Positions 34,302 to 42,753 of a stretch of 64,000 bases of DNA are shown one piece after another. The stretch is from NCBI RefSeq assembly GCF_014195505.1, contig NZ_JACIBV010000001.1:4278001-4342000 (forward strand). The letters run 5' to 3'. The stretch comes from Nonomuraea dietziae. Its GTDB lineage: Bacteria > Actinomycetota > Actinomycetes > Streptosporangiales > Streptosporangiaceae. The translations under genes were made by a program, and so were the position numbers. Every line of letters begins with the position of its first letter. Position 1 is the stretch's first letter. The notes beneath the pieces were generated by a model that was given only the letters and a program-made list of their open reading frames with translations, ran no database searches and had not been told where the DNA came from.

Positions 34302-35738
34302 TTGGAGGAGGATGACGCGGGCGTCGTCGTGGGCGGTGACGCTCCAGGGAGCGTCAGGCTCTCCGGACGCCGACCTCCGCGTAGACCCGGCAGGGGCGCG
34401 AGGGCGAGGCGGCGCAATCTGATCGTCGCCGGCTCCATGTCGGCGCTCGTCCTGGCCGGCACCGGCTGGGTGTGGGCGACGCCGCAGAAGATCGGCTCGG
34501 TCGACGCCGGGCTCAGCGGCACCGAGCAGGCGCCGCACGGGGCGATGAACATCCTGCTGGTCGGCGTGGACAAGCGCGACGACCTCACCCGCAAGGAGCA
34601 GAACAGGCTCAAGCTCGGTCGCGAGGTGGGCGAGCGCACCGACACGATGATGCTCATCCACCTGTCGGAGGACCACCGCAAGGTGACCGTGGTCAGCCTC
34701 CCGCGCGACACCTGGACGACCATTCCTGGCAAGGGCCAGCACAAGATCAACTCCGCCTACCAGTTCGGCGGCGCGAAGCTGGCCCGCCAGACCGTGCAGC
34801 AGGCCACGGGGCTGCCGATCACCCGGTACATCGAGGTGAACGTCCTCGGCTTCGTGAACGTGGTCGACAGGCTCGGCGGGGTGACCGTCTGCACGCCTGT
34901 GCCGATCAACGACCCCAAGACGGGGCTCGGCCTCGCCGCGGGCACCCACGCGCTCGACGGCGCCAAGGCGCTCGGCTACGCCCGCACCAGGGCGACCGCC
35001 CGCTCCGACCTCGACCGCATCGACCGCCAGCAGCAGGTCATCTCGGCCATGCTGAGCAAGGCGCTGTCCAACCCCGCCAACCTGATCTCCTTCGTCAACT
35101 CCTCGCTCGCCACGATCAAGGTCGATCCCGACGACGGGCTCGTGCCGCTGGTCGAGCAGCTCAAGAACGTCTCGCTCGACGACGTGAAGTTCGCCAGCGT
35201 GCCCCTGGCCGACGTGAACTTCAAGACGCCGACGGGCGAGTCGGCCGTGCTCTGGGACAAGGCGCGGGCCGCCGACCTGTTCCGGCGCATCGCCGCCGAC
35301 CAGGACCTCGCCAAGCCCGCGCCGAAGCCGTCCGTCAAGCCGACGCAGTCGCTCAGGACCGTGCCGCCGGAGCAGATCACGGTCAAGGTGCTCAACGGCA
35401 CGCTCATCAGCGGGCTCGGCGCGCGCACCAAGGCGGGCCTGGTGGACGCCGGGTTCAAGGTGCCGGGCGAGCCGGGCAACACCACGCGCAAGGACTTCGC
35501 GAAGACCGTCGTGCGCTACGGCGAGGGCATGGAGGCGTCGGCGAGGACCGTGGCCGCGGCCATCCCCGGGGCCGAGCTCAAGCGGACCGACGTCAAGGGC
35601 ATCGAGGTCGTCGTGGGCCAGGACCAGCCGAAGGTGGGCAGGCCCAAGACGGCCACGTCGCCGTCCACCTCACCCTCTCCGCAGGTCACGCCCACCACTC
35701 GGACGGCAAGCCAGAACATCTGCAAGAAAGACGGATAA
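34302..35738 (+). CDS. LCP-family wall-polymer ligase with LytR C-terminal domain
   Basis: The 478-residue protein has a basic cytosolic segment, one membrane helix near residues 35-55, and an LCP domain with NILLVGVDKRDD, ERTDTMMLIHL, VSLPRDTW, HKINSAYQFGG and LGYARTRA. A LytR_C domain follows (ITVKVLNGT onward). It should transfer a lipid-linked polymer to peptidoglycan. TTG 34302 is chosen because GGAGG lies 6 nt upstream and the longer frame has none. It is a paralogue of the LCP protein at 19.4 kb and closes the polymer region. Confidence 0.92.
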   Translation: MEEDDAGVVVGGDAPGSVRLSGRRPPRRPGRGARARRRNLIVAGSMSALVLAGTGWVWATPQKIGSVDAGLSGTEQAPHGAMNILLVGVDKRDDLTRKEQNRLKLGREVGERTDTMMLIHLSEDHRKVTVVSLPRDTWTTIPGKGQHKINSAYQFGGAKLARQTVQQATGLPITRYIEVNVLGFVNVVDRLGGVTVCTPVPINDPKTGLGLAAGTHALDGAKALGYARTRATARSDLDRIDRQQQVISAMLSKALSNPANLISFVNSSLATIKVDPDDGLVPLVEQLKNVSLDDVKFASVPLADVNFKTPTGESAVLWDKARAADLFRRIAADQDLAKPAPKPSVKPTQSLRTVPPEQITVKVLNGTLISGLGARTKAGLVDAGFKVPGEPGNTTRKDFAKTVVRYGEGMEASARTVAAAIPGAELKRTDVKGIEVVVGQDQPKVGRPKTATSPSTSPSPQVTPTTRTASQNICKKDG

Positions 35739-35766
35739 CACGGCGCTTCTTGGGCAGTTTTCTACC

Positions 35767-36108
35767 ATGGTGGTCAGGTCATGGACGGATGGTCGTTTCG
35801 CGCTGGTTCAAGCAATAGGTGACCTGGATATGGCAGCCGTCCCCCTGCTACGTGAGGAGCTCGACCAGGTCCTGGCGCCCATGCACGGCCCCCAGCTGGC
35901 CATCGACCTGACCGAGGTGCCGTTCTGCGACTCGGTGGGCCTGGGCCTGCTGGTCTCGACGCTGACCAGGGTCAAGGAGATGCACGGGCGGCTCATCCTC
36001 GTGGTGGGCTCCGGCATGATCCCGCATCTGCTGGCGATCACGAACCTCGACCGCCACTTCGAGCTGACCGACACCGTCGACGGCGCCCGCCAGACCCTCG
36101 CCGCCTGA
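35767..36108 (+). CDS. STAS-domain anti-sigma factor antagonist
   Basis: The 113-residue protein is a single STAS domain. FCDSVGLGLL places the phosphorylatable Ser at residue 56 after Asp 55, as in SpoIIAA and RsbV. Such proteins release a sigma factor by binding its anti-sigma kinase when unphosphorylated. No RsbW-like kinase is next to it, so its partner must be elsewhere. The gap to the LCP gene is only 28 bp, so read-through from that gene is possible. Confidence 0.9.
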   Translation: MVVRSWTDGRFALVQAIGDLDMAAVPLLREELDQVLAPMHGPQLAIDLTEVPFCDSVGLGLLVSTLTRVKEMHGRLILVVGSGMIPHLLAITNLDRHFELTDTVDGARQTLAA

Positions 36109-36174
36109 CCCCCGCCGCGCGCACGCGATCTCCATCCGCCAGGATGGTGACGCGTCGACACTGGGGGGGTTCCT

Positions 36175-36993
36175 ATGAGGCTTGGCGTGATGTTCGACCG
36201 CGATCTGCCGCCCGAGCGGCTGGTCCCGTTCGCGCGGGCGCTCGACTCGAAGGTCGACGACCTCTGGGTGGTGGAGGACCTGGGCTGGACCGGCGGCCTC
36301 ACCTCGGCGGCCACCGCGCTCGCCGTCACCTCGCGGCTGCGGGTCGGCCTCGGCATCGCGCCCGCGCCGCTGCGCAACCCCATGCTGCTGGCGATGGAGT
36401 TCGCCAACCTGGCCAGGCTCTTCCCCGCACGCTTCGTCGGCGGCGTCGGGCACGGTGTGCAGGACTGGATGCGCCAGGTCGGCGCGGCCTCGCCGTCCCC
36501 GCTCACGCTGCTGGAGGAGACGATCACGTCGGTGCGGGCGCTGCTGCGCGGCGAGACGGTGACCGGCGGCAGGCTCGACGGCGTGCGGCTGGTGCACCCG
36601 CCTGCGGTGGTGCCGCCGGTCGTGGCCGGGGTGAAGGGCCCCCGCTCGCTGGCCCTGTCGGGCAGGGTGGCGCAGGGCACGATCCTGCCCGAGGGCTTCG
36701 GTCCAGGCTCGATCGCCCCGATGCTGGAGCAGATCTCGCCTTCGGGCGAGCACGAGCTGATCGTCTTCACCCACCTGTGCGTCGGGGACACCACCGACCT
36801 GGAGGGGCAGAGGGCGGGCGCGGCGGAGTTCCTGTCGGTCGACCCCTCTGAGGTGTTCGCCGCCGAGGGCACGTCCGCGCAGGCGGCCGAGGCCGTCAAG
36901 GCGCTGTGGGCCGCGGGCGCGGACACCGTCGTGCTGCGCCCCGTCGGCGACGACCCGCTCGCCCATGTCGAGAAGGTGCTGTCCGCCCTGTGA
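36175..36993 (+). CDS. Luciferase-like (LLM class) flavin/F420-dependent oxidoreductase
   Basis: The 272-residue protein has the bacterial-luciferase-like TIM-barrel pattern: VEDLGWTGGLTSAATALAVTSRLRVGLGI at the start, FANLARLFPARFVGGVGHG, and a late VVAGVKGPRSLALSGRVAQGTIL. Many actinobacterial members use F420 instead of FMN, and this genome can make F420; the cofactor here is inference. The ATG has a GGGGGGG run 6-12 nt upstream. No pathway partner is adjacent. Confidence 0.85.
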   Translation: MRLGVMFDRDLPPERLVPFARALDSKVDDLWVVEDLGWTGGLTSAATALAVTSRLRVGLGIAPAPLRNPMLLAMEFANLARLFPARFVGGVGHGVQDWMRQVGAASPSPLTLLEETITSVRALLRGETVTGGRLDGVRLVHPPAVVPPVVAGVKGPRSLALSGRVAQGTILPEGFGPGSIAPMLEQISPSGEHELIVFTHLCVGDTTDLEGQRAGAAEFLSVDPSEVFAAEGTSAQAAEAVKALWAAGADTVVLRPVGDDPLAHVEKVLSAL

Positions 36994-37072
36994 TCGCTCT
37001 GGACGATCGGCCGATGGCAGATCGTCCGGATGGCCGATAGCACCGAGGGAGATCGGCGACACGATCGCTGTC

Positions 37073-37807
37073 ATGAAGCGGATGACGGCACTGGCCGTGG
37101 CGGGGCTGATCAGCCTGAGCGCCTGCGGTTTCCAGCTCGACAGGACCGAGCGGCACGAGGCCCGAACCTTCCCGCTCAGCGGGACGGCACTCACGATCAA
37201 GGTCGGCCTGGGCGGCCTGCGCGTGGTCCCAGGCGACGCCTCGGGGGTGAAGGTGGAGCGCTGGCTGCAGGGCGTGGCGAACAATCCAGGCAGGTCGAGG
37301 TGGGAGCTGGCCGGCGGCACGCTGGCGCTCGGCACCGACTGCACGGTCGTGTTCGACACCTGCGCCGCCCGTTACACCGTCCACCTGCCGCCGGGGGTGG
37401 ATCTGGTCGTCGAGGGGGGCGACGAGAGGGTGACGCTCTCCGGGCTCGCCGACGACGTCGCGGTCTCCACCACCGGCGGCGACATCGTCGCCGAGGGACT
37501 GTCCGGCGCGCTGCGCCTGCGCACGCACGAGGGGGCGATCAAGTCGAGGGCCACCCGCTCGGCCGACGTCAGGGCGCGCTCGCGCGAAGGCCACATCACG
37601 GTCGGCTTCGCCGCTCCCCCCGGCAAGGTGGACACGCAGTCACGCTCGGGCGGGGTGGCGGTGGCGGTGCCCGAAGGCGAGTACGGGATCACCGCGGTGA
37701 GCCGCAACGGCCGCTCCCGCACGGAGCTCAAGGACGCGGGCAGGTCCAGCGCCAGGACGATCGTCGCCAGGAGCGAGGACGGAGACGTGCGCGTCGCCCG
37801 GACGTAG
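37073..37807 (+). CDS. DUF4097-like beta-solenoid lipoprotein
   Basis: The 244-residue protein begins with a lipoprotein signal peptide, basic MKRM then a hydrophobic stretch and the lipobox LSAC (Cys about residue 18). The mature part is a run of short beta strands with repeated DGDI/EGxI-type turns, as in DUF4097 proteins, often linked to envelope stress systems. It should be anchored to the outer face of the membrane. Its function is unknown. ATG 37073 fits the signal peptide; upstream residues in the frame do not. Confidence 0.75.
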   Translation: MKRMTALAVAGLISLSACGFQLDRTERHEARTFPLSGTALTIKVGLGGLRVVPGDASGVKVERWLQGVANNPGRSRWELAGGTLALGTDCTVVFDTCAARYTVHLPPGVDLVVEGGDERVTLSGLADDVAVSTTGGDIVAEGLSGALRLRTHEGAIKSRATRSADVRARSREGHITVGFAAPPGKVDTQSRSGGVAVAVPEGEYGITAVSRNGRSRTELKDAGRSSARTIVARSEDGDVRVART

Positions 37808-37890
37808 CACATCCGTTGGGGCGGTCCGACAGATGCCGCACAGCGCCTGGTACCTTCTCGCAGTCTCGACATTGCGCCAGGGGGAGCCAG

Positions 37891-38505
37891 ATGGTGGAGA
37901 TCAGACCCTTCCAGCCTTACGACCTGCCCGGGATGTACCGCGTGTGCCTCCAGACGGGCGACTCGGGCAAGGACGCCACCGCGCTCTACCGCGATCCCGA
38001 CCTGCTCGCGCACATCTACGCGGGGCCGTACCCCGTCGCCGATCCTGGGCTCAGCTTCGTCGCCGTGGACCAGCAGGGCGTGCTCGGCTACATCATCGCC
38101 ACGGCCGACACCGTGGCCTTCGAGCACTGGACGGAGGAGCACTGGTGGCCGGGGCTGCGGGCCCGCTACCCCCTCTCGATGGCCGCCGACCCCGGCAACG
38201 GCACCCAGGACTGGTGGTGCGTGGAACGCATCCACAACGCCAGGCCCACCCCCGACGAGCTGTACGACCGCTTCCCCGCCCACCTGCACATCGACGTCCT
38301 GCCCAGGGGACAGGACGCGGGGCTGGGCAGGCAGCTCATGAAGACGCTGCTCGAGGCCCTGCGCGTACGGCAGGTGCCTGGCGTGCACCTGGGCGTGGGA
38401 GAGGGCAACACCGGAGCGTTCGCCTTCTACCAGGCGATGGGCTTCTCGGTGCTGCGTCCGGATACGTGGGGCTCGACTATGGCGCGCACCATTCTGGACG
38501 TGTAG
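37891..38505 (+). CDS. GNAT-family N-acetyltransferase
   Basis: The 204-residue protein has the GNAT acetyl-CoA loop region in HIDVLPRGQDAGLGRQLMKTLLEAL and the NTGAFAFYQAMGF motif near the C-terminus. It resembles acetyltransferases of the O-GlcNAcase C-terminal type. ATG 37891 has GGGGAG 8 nt upstream. Its last codons overlap the left half of the candidate Rrf2 operator. Substrate is unknown. Confidence 0.85.
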   Translation: MVEIRPFQPYDLPGMYRVCLQTGDSGKDATALYRDPDLLAHIYAGPYPVADPGLSFVAVDQQGVLGYIIATADTVAFEHWTEEHWWPGLRARYPLSMAADPGNGTQDWWCVERIHNARPTPDELYDRFPAHLHIDVLPRGQDAGLGRQLMKTLLEALRVRQVPGVHLGVGEGNTGAFAFYQAMGFSVLRPDTWGSTMARTILDV

Positions 38506-38515
38506 TATCCAGAAT
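38491..38515. promoter_or_regulatory. Candidate Rrf2 operator before its own gene
   Basis: ATTCTGGA at 38491-38498 and its exact complement TCCAGAAT at 38508-38515 form a palindrome ending at the base before the Rrf2 ATG. The same half-site recurs before the FAD oxidoreductase gene at 39011-39036, which supports a shared repressor site. Confidence 0.7.
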
Positions 38516-38995
38516 ATGCGGATGAGCGAGGGCGTCGAGTGGGCGCTCCACAGCTGCCTCAACCTCTCGTGGATCGAGACGGGCGAGGCGATGACGGCGG
38601 CCAGGCTGGCGGCCTTCTACAACCTGCCCACGGCCTACCTCAACAAGCAGCTCCAGGCCCTGGCCAGGGCCGGGATCCTCACCTCGACCTCGGGCCCGAG
38701 AGGTGGCTTCCGCCTGGCCCGCCCCCTCGACCGGATCACCCTCATGGACGTGGTGACGGCGATCGAGGGAGGCGAGGAGGCGTTCAGGTGCGAGCAGATC
38801 CTCAGGGCGGGCCCCGGCGGCAGTCCGCACGTCGACTACAAGAAGAACTGCGTGATCTCGCAGGCCATGCGCAAGGCCGAGCTGGCCTGGCGGCGTGAGC
38901 TGGCAGGCCAGACCCTGGCCGACATCAGGAACACCGTCGAGAGCCGGTTCCCCGGAACGCCCGACAGCACCCGCGCGTGGTTCGCGCGGACCTGA
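38516..38995 (+). CDS. Rrf2-family transcription regulator
   Basis: The 159-residue protein has the Rrf2 winged helix: VEWALHSCLNL, AARLAAFYNLPTAYLNKQLQALARAGILTSTSGPRGGFRLAR. Cysteines at 14, 92 and 112 do not give the three clustered Cys of Fe-S Rrf2 proteins such as NsrR or IscR, so it may sense something else, as YwnA/CymR-like members do. The start follows the palindrome at 38491-38515 directly, suggesting autorepression and a leaderless or near-leaderless message. The downstream oxidoreductase is the likely second target. Confidence 0.9.
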   Translation: MRMSEGVEWALHSCLNLSWIETGEAMTAARLAAFYNLPTAYLNKQLQALARAGILTSTSGPRGGFRLARPLDRITLMDVVTAIEGGEEAFRCEQILRAGPGGSPHVDYKKNCVISQAMRKAELAWRRELAGQTLADIRNTVESRFPGTPDSTRAWFART

Positions 38996-39010
38996 TCGGT
39001 CCATGTCGTA

Positions 39011-39036
39011 ATTCTGGATATTCTGGATGGAGAATA
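39011..39036 (+). promoter_or_regulatory. Candidate Rrf2 operator before the FAD oxidoreductase gene
   Basis: Two direct copies of ATTCTGGA start at 39011 and 39020. The second also forms ATTCT-N6-AGAAT (39020-39035). The site ends 4-5 bp before ATG 39040 and repeats the half-site found upstream of the Rrf2 gene. Confidence 0.68.
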
Positions 39037-39039
39037 CAA

Positions 39040-40251
39040 ATGATTTTCCCTGGAGACGAAGGCTTCGACCAGGCCGTCACCCCGTGGAACCTCGCCGTGA
39101 AGCAGCCCGTCAGGGCCGTGGCCGAGGTCGGCTCCGTCGACGACGTGATCGACGCCGTCCGCCTGGCCCGCAGGGAAGGGCTCGCGGTGACCGCGCAGCC
39201 GAGCGGGCACGGCGCGAGCGGCGACGTCGCCGACACCATCCTGCTGCGCACCCACGGCCTCACCGCCATCGAGATCGACGCCGCCGCCAGGGTGGCGCGC
39301 GTCGGCGCGGGAGTCAGGTGGGGTCAGCTCCAGGCCGCGGCCGCCGCGCACGGCCTGACGGGACTGCCGGGCAGCTCCCCCGTGGTCACCGTCACCGGCT
39401 ACACCCTGGGCGGCGGCCTGTCATGGTTCTCCCGCAAGCACGGCTTCGCCTCCTCCAGCGTGCGCGCCTTCGACATCGTCGACGCCGAGGGCAGGCGCTC
39501 GAAGGTCTCCCGTGACGACGAGCTCTTCTGGGCCCTGCGCGGCGGAGGCGGGGACTTCGCGCTGGTGACGGCGATCGAGCTCGACCTCCACCCCGCACCC
39601 CACCTGTACGGCGGGCGCGTCCTGTGGCCCGCCTCCCGGGCCGCCGAGGTGCTCGAGGCGTTCAAGGAGATCACCGCGACGGCCCCCGACGAGCTGACCG
39701 TCTGGCTCGACCTGCTGAGCTTCCCCGGCTCACCGCCGTTCGTCGCCGTGGACTCCACCTACCTCGGCGAGGACGCGAGCGAGCTGCTCGCGCCGCTCGA
39801 CAGGATCGGCGGCGCGCTGTCGGACACCAGGGGCCCGATGCCGCTCACCTCTCTCGGCGACATCACCGGCGAGCCGACCGACCCGGGGCCTGGCGCGTCC
39901 AGGGCCCAGCTGCTCGGCGACCTCGACGGGATCCTGGAGCGGATCATGCCCATCGACCCGCTGATCAGCGTGCAGATCAGACATCTGGGCGGCGCGCTTG
40001 CCAGGCCTTCCGACAGCGCCGCCGGCCAGGTGGACGAGCCGTACCTGCTCTACATGTTCGGCCTGCCCGGCGTGGAGGAGAAGCAGCGGAAGATCGCCGA
40101 AGGCGGGCGCAAGCCGTTCACCTTCCTGTCGCCGGATGAGAGCGCGGCCGCGGCCTTCCCCGCAGGGACGCTCGAGCGGCTGCGGGACATCAAGCGCAGG
40201 CACGACCCCGCGAACGTGTTCCGCAGCAACTACCCCGTCCTGGCGGGATGA
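39040..40251 (+). CDS. FAD-linked oxidoreductase of the berberine-bridge/6-hydroxynicotine oxidase type
   Basis: The ~403-residue protein has a PCMH FAD-binding domain: VTAQPSGHGASGD, where the His is the usual covalent flavin anchor, TLGGGLSWFSRKHGFA, and GGGGDFALVTAIEL. It ends with NVFRSNYPV, the BBE C-terminal segment. Such enzymes oxidise alcohols, sugars or heterocycles with O2. The Cys that makes the second flavin link in bicovalent members is not evident. The Rrf2-type half-sites right before its start imply induction by the upstream regulator's signal. Confidence 0.87.
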   Translation: MIFPGDEGFDQAVTPWNLAVKQPVRAVAEVGSVDDVIDAVRLARREGLAVTAQPSGHGASGDVADTILLRTHGLTAIEIDAAARVARVGAGVRWGQLQAAAAAHGLTGLPGSSPVVTVTGYTLGGGLSWFSRKHGFASSSVRAFDIVDAEGRRSKVSRDDELFWALRGGGGDFALVTAIELDLHPAPHLYGGRVLWPASRAAEVLEAFKEITATAPDELTVWLDLLSFPGSPPFVAVDSTYLGEDASELLAPLDRIGGALSDTRGPMPLTSLGDITGEPTDPGPGASRAQLLGDLDGILERIMPIDPLISVQIRHLGGALARPSDSAAGQVDEPYLLYMFGLPGVEEKQRKIAEGGRKPFTFLSPDESAAAAFPAGTLERLRDIKRRHDPANVFRSNYPVLAG

Positions 40252-40254
40252 TCG

Positions 40255-40268
40255 CCGGGGCGCCCCGG
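40255..40268. terminator. Palindrome between convergent genes
   Basis: CCGGGGCGCCCCGG is a perfect 14-bp palindrome sitting between two stops 17 bp apart. It is a likely but short transcription barrier. Confidence 0.45.
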
Positions 40269-41522
40269 TCAGCGGTGGAGCGCGCCCGGGTGCAGCGCCC
40301 TGGCGAGGATCGGGCGGGCGAGCCTGGCCACCAGGCTCGCGCCGAGCACCCCGATCCCCGCCATGGCCCCGGCCAGCCCGAGGGTGAGGGGCAGACCGGT
40401 CCAGGGGAAGACGTCCACGAGCGGCAGCACGACGACCAGCACGCCCGCCACCGCCGCCACGGCGCACACGGGCGTCGCGGCGATCAGCGCCTGCCTGGTC
40501 AGCACCCGGCCGAGCGCGTCGCCGGGCGCTCCTGCGGCCGACAGCGCCGCGAACGAGCGCCGATGGTCCAGCAGGTCCTCGGCCTGGTGCACCACCAGCG
40601 CGCCGGCCGAGGTGACCAGCGCGATCAGCAGGGCCAGGTAGACCAGCCTGTAGCCCGCCTCGAAGGAGGAGCTCACGTCCCTCAGCAGGACGATCGTCTG
40701 CTGGGTGGTCACTCCGGCGCCGAAGAAGACCGTCAGGCCCACCACCGACAGCGTGCGCGCCCACGCCCTCGGGTCGGCCTCGACCAGGCGGGCGGCGAGC
40801 AGCGCCTCGGCGGTGCCCGCCCTGCGGCCGGCGCGTCTGGCCGATGCCCTGATCAGCCAGGTCGCGGCGAGCGTCAGCCCGAACACCAGGACCACCGCTC
40901 CCACCCCGACCAGCACGGAGGTGATGAACCAGTGCTTCAGGACAAACCCGGCCGTGATCATCCCGCCGCCCAACAGGAGCAGGACCAGGTCGAGGGCGCG
41001 AGGCTGTCTCAGCCTGGCCCGCCGTACCACGCCGAGCGGAGAGGCGATCACGTGACGTCCCGCCATCAGGCCCGACAGCACGCCGCCGAGGACCACGACG
41101 GGCGGCGCGACCAGCGTCCACCACGGACTGACACCCAGCACCAGGGCGAACGCCAGCGCCGCGGCGCCGCCCAGCAGCGCGCCCGCCAGAGCGTGCCTGC
41201 CGCTCTCGCGCGCGGCGATCAGCCGTACCTGACCGGCCGTGGCGCCCGCGAGGCGCAGCGCCGCCAGCCGCCGCTCGCCCGTCGCCTGTGCCAGGCGGCT
41301 GACCTGGTGGACGAAGGCCGCGGCCGGCACCGCCATCAGAGCCAGGGCGAGGGCGGCGATCAGCGGCGCGTCGTCGCGCGTCCGCCACAGATCCTCGCGG
41401 CTCGAGAGCAGGCCGAGCTCCAGCAGCGCGACGGCCGCGCCGAGGAGGAGGGTGGCGAGCGCCGCCCCCGCGGTCATCAGGCGCCCCCTGCCCACCGGTC
41501 GCGCGTGCCCCTGCCCGCTCAT
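40269..41522 (-). CDS. FtsX-like ABC transporter permease
   Basis: The 417-residue protein has about ten helices in two halves and LAALRLAGATAGQVRLIAARES, the coupling-helix pattern of FtsX/MacB permeases, repeated later as FAALSAAGAPGDALGRVLTRQA. Start overlaps the ATPase stop (41519-41522). Together with that ATPase it forms an exporter, perhaps for lipids or peptides, under PadR control. Substrate is unknown. Confidence 0.86.
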   Translation of the reverse strand: MSGQGHARPVGRGRLMTAGAALATLLLGAAVALLELGLLSSREDLWRTRDDAPLIAALALALMAVPAAAFVHQVSRLAQATGERRLAALRLAGATAGQVRLIAARESGRHALAGALLGGAAALAFALVLGVSPWWTLVAPPVVVLGGVLSGLMAGRHVIASPLGVVRRARLRQPRALDLVLLLLGGGMITAGFVLKHWFITSVLVGVGAVVLVFGLTLAATWLIRASARRAGRRAGTAEALLAARLVEADPRAWARTLSVVGLTVFFGAGVTTQQTIVLLRDVSSSFEAGYRLVYLALLIALVTSAGALVVHQAEDLLDHRRSFAALSAAGAPGDALGRVLTRQALIAATPVCAVAAVAGVLVVVLPLVDVFPWTGLPLTLGLAGAMAGIGVLGASLVARLARPILARALHPGALHR

Positions 41523-42172
41523 CCCGCCACCCGCCCGTCTCTGAGCACGATCTCCCTGTTGGCGTAGGAGGCCACGCGGTTGTCATGGGTGACGATCACC
41601 AGGGCCATCCTGGCCGCCTCCGCCGTACGGACCAGCTCCTTCATCACCAGCTCCCCCGCCAGGGAGTCGAGCGCTCCCGTCGGCTCGTCGGCGAACACCA
41701 CCTTCGGACCCGCCACCAGCGCCCGCGCCACGGCCACCCGCTGCGACTGGCCACCTGACAGCTCTCCCGGCAGTCGCTCGGCGCAGTCGGCGACGCCGAG
41801 CCGTTCCAGCGCCTCCATCGCGCTGCGGAGGGACTCCTGCCCGGCGTGCCCGCCGAACAGCAACGGCAGGGCCACGTTCTCCATGGCGCTCAGTTCGGGC
41901 ACCAGCTCGCCGTGCTGGAAGACGATCCCGAAGCTCTCCCTCCTCAACCGGGTACGGCCGGCGTCGTCGAGGCTGTCCACCCGCCGTCCCCCGAACGTGA
42001 CCTCGCCCGCCTCCGGCCGGATGATCCCCGCCAGGCAGTGCAGCAGCGTCGACTTGCCCGACCCGCTCGGGCCGGTGATCGCGACGATCTCCCCTTCGCC
42101 GATCGACAGGGAGACGCCCTCCAGGGCTGTCGTCCTGCCGAAGGACTTGCGCAGCGCGCGGGCCTCAAGCAT
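41519..42172 (-). CDS. ABC transporter ATPase (MacB/LolD type)
   Basis: The 217-residue protein has Walker A GPSGSGKST (34-42), Q-loop VFQHGELVPEL, signature LSGGQSQRVAVARAL, Walker B VVFADEPTGALD and switch His in VIVTHDN. GPSGSGKST plus PTGALDS marks the MacB/LolD/YtrE group that partners FtsX permeases. Start overlaps the end of the PadR gene by 8 nt, so the three genes form one operon. Confidence 0.95.
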   Translation of the reverse strand: MLEARALRKSFGRTTALEGVSLSIGEGEIVAITGPSGSGKSTLLHCLAGIIRPEAGEVTFGGRRVDSLDDAGRTRLRRESFGIVFQHGELVPELSAMENVALPLLFGGHAGQESLRSAMEALERLGVADCAERLPGELSGGQSQRVAVARALVAGPKVVFADEPTGALDSLAGELVMKELVRTAEAARMALVIVTHDNRVASYANREIVLRDGRVAG

Positions 42173-42689
42173 CGATCTCCTCCTTCAGGTCGGCCAGCCT
42201 GGCGATGGCCGTCTCGATCCAGCGCAGGTCCGCGTCGAGGTGCTGCAGCGCGTAGTCGGCTGCCAGGACCTGCGCGGGCGTGCCGTCCGCCTTCCGCAGC
42301 GTCAGCTCCCTCATCCGTGCCAGGTGCGCGGCGCGCTGCCTGAGCAGGTAGCCGTCGGCCCCGCCGCCGGCCAGCGTCGCGACGACCACACGCGCGAACA
42401 GCGGGCTGGCCACATGGGGCGCGGGAGGTTCGAGCCGCTCCAGCCAGCCGTCGAGCTCCGCCTTCCCCTCATCGGTGATGGCGTAGACGGTCCGCTCGGG
42501 GCCGCCCTCCTGCAAGGTCTCGGCCACTTCGGCCCAGCCGTCGCGTTCGAGGCGCTGGAGCGTGGCGTAGACCTGCCCGTAGGCGAGGGGACGGGAGCCG
42601 GGCAGGCGGTGATCGTGCTCCTTCTTGAGCTCGTAGCCGTGTTTGGGGCGCTCGACGAGGAGGCCCAGCAGGACATGTCCGGTTGACAT
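42165..42689 (-). CDS. PadR-family transcription repressor
   Basis: The 174-residue protein has the PadR winged helix: LLGLLVERPKHGYELKKEHD, GQVYATLQRLERDGWAE, GPERTVYAITDEGKAELDGWL, followed by a helical dimerisation domain. PadR proteins repress transporter operons and lift on ligand binding. It heads the PadR-ATPase-permease operon, and two palindromes lie directly upstream. ATG 42689 is the start consistent with the fold; the longer frame has no support. Confidence 0.92.
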   Translation of the reverse strand: MSTGHVLLGLLVERPKHGYELKKEHDHRLPGSRPLAYGQVYATLQRLERDGWAEVAETLQEGGPERTVYAITDEGKAELDGWLERLEPPAPHVASPLFARVVVATLAGGGADGYLLRQRAAHLARMRELTLRKADGTPAQVLAADYALQHLDADLRWIETAIARLADLKEEIDA

Positions 42690-42699
42690 GATCGCGACT

Positions 42700-42727
42700 A
42701 TACACACGATGTATTCATTGAATGAAT
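42700..42727. promoter_or_regulatory. Two overlapping palindromes, candidate PadR operators
   Basis: ATACA-N5-TGTAT (42700-42714) and ATTCATTGAATGAAT (42713-42727) are adjacent AT-rich palindromes in the 64-bp gap between divergent PadR and exonuclease genes. ATxxxxTGTAT-like dyads are typical PadR sites. The second overlaps the -35 box of the exonuclease promoter, so one protein could control both directions. Confidence 0.7.
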
Positions 42728-42746
42728 AGTTCGCTGAACCTAATCT
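42718..42746 (+). promoter_or_regulatory. Promoter of the exonuclease gene, probably leaderless
   Basis: TTGAAT (42718-42723), a 17-bp spacer, then TAATCT (42741-42746) match a housekeeping promoter. The expected start site falls at or next to ATG 42754, so the message would have no leader, and no ribosome site is visible. Confidence 0.65.
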
Positions 42747-42753
42747 CGGCGGC

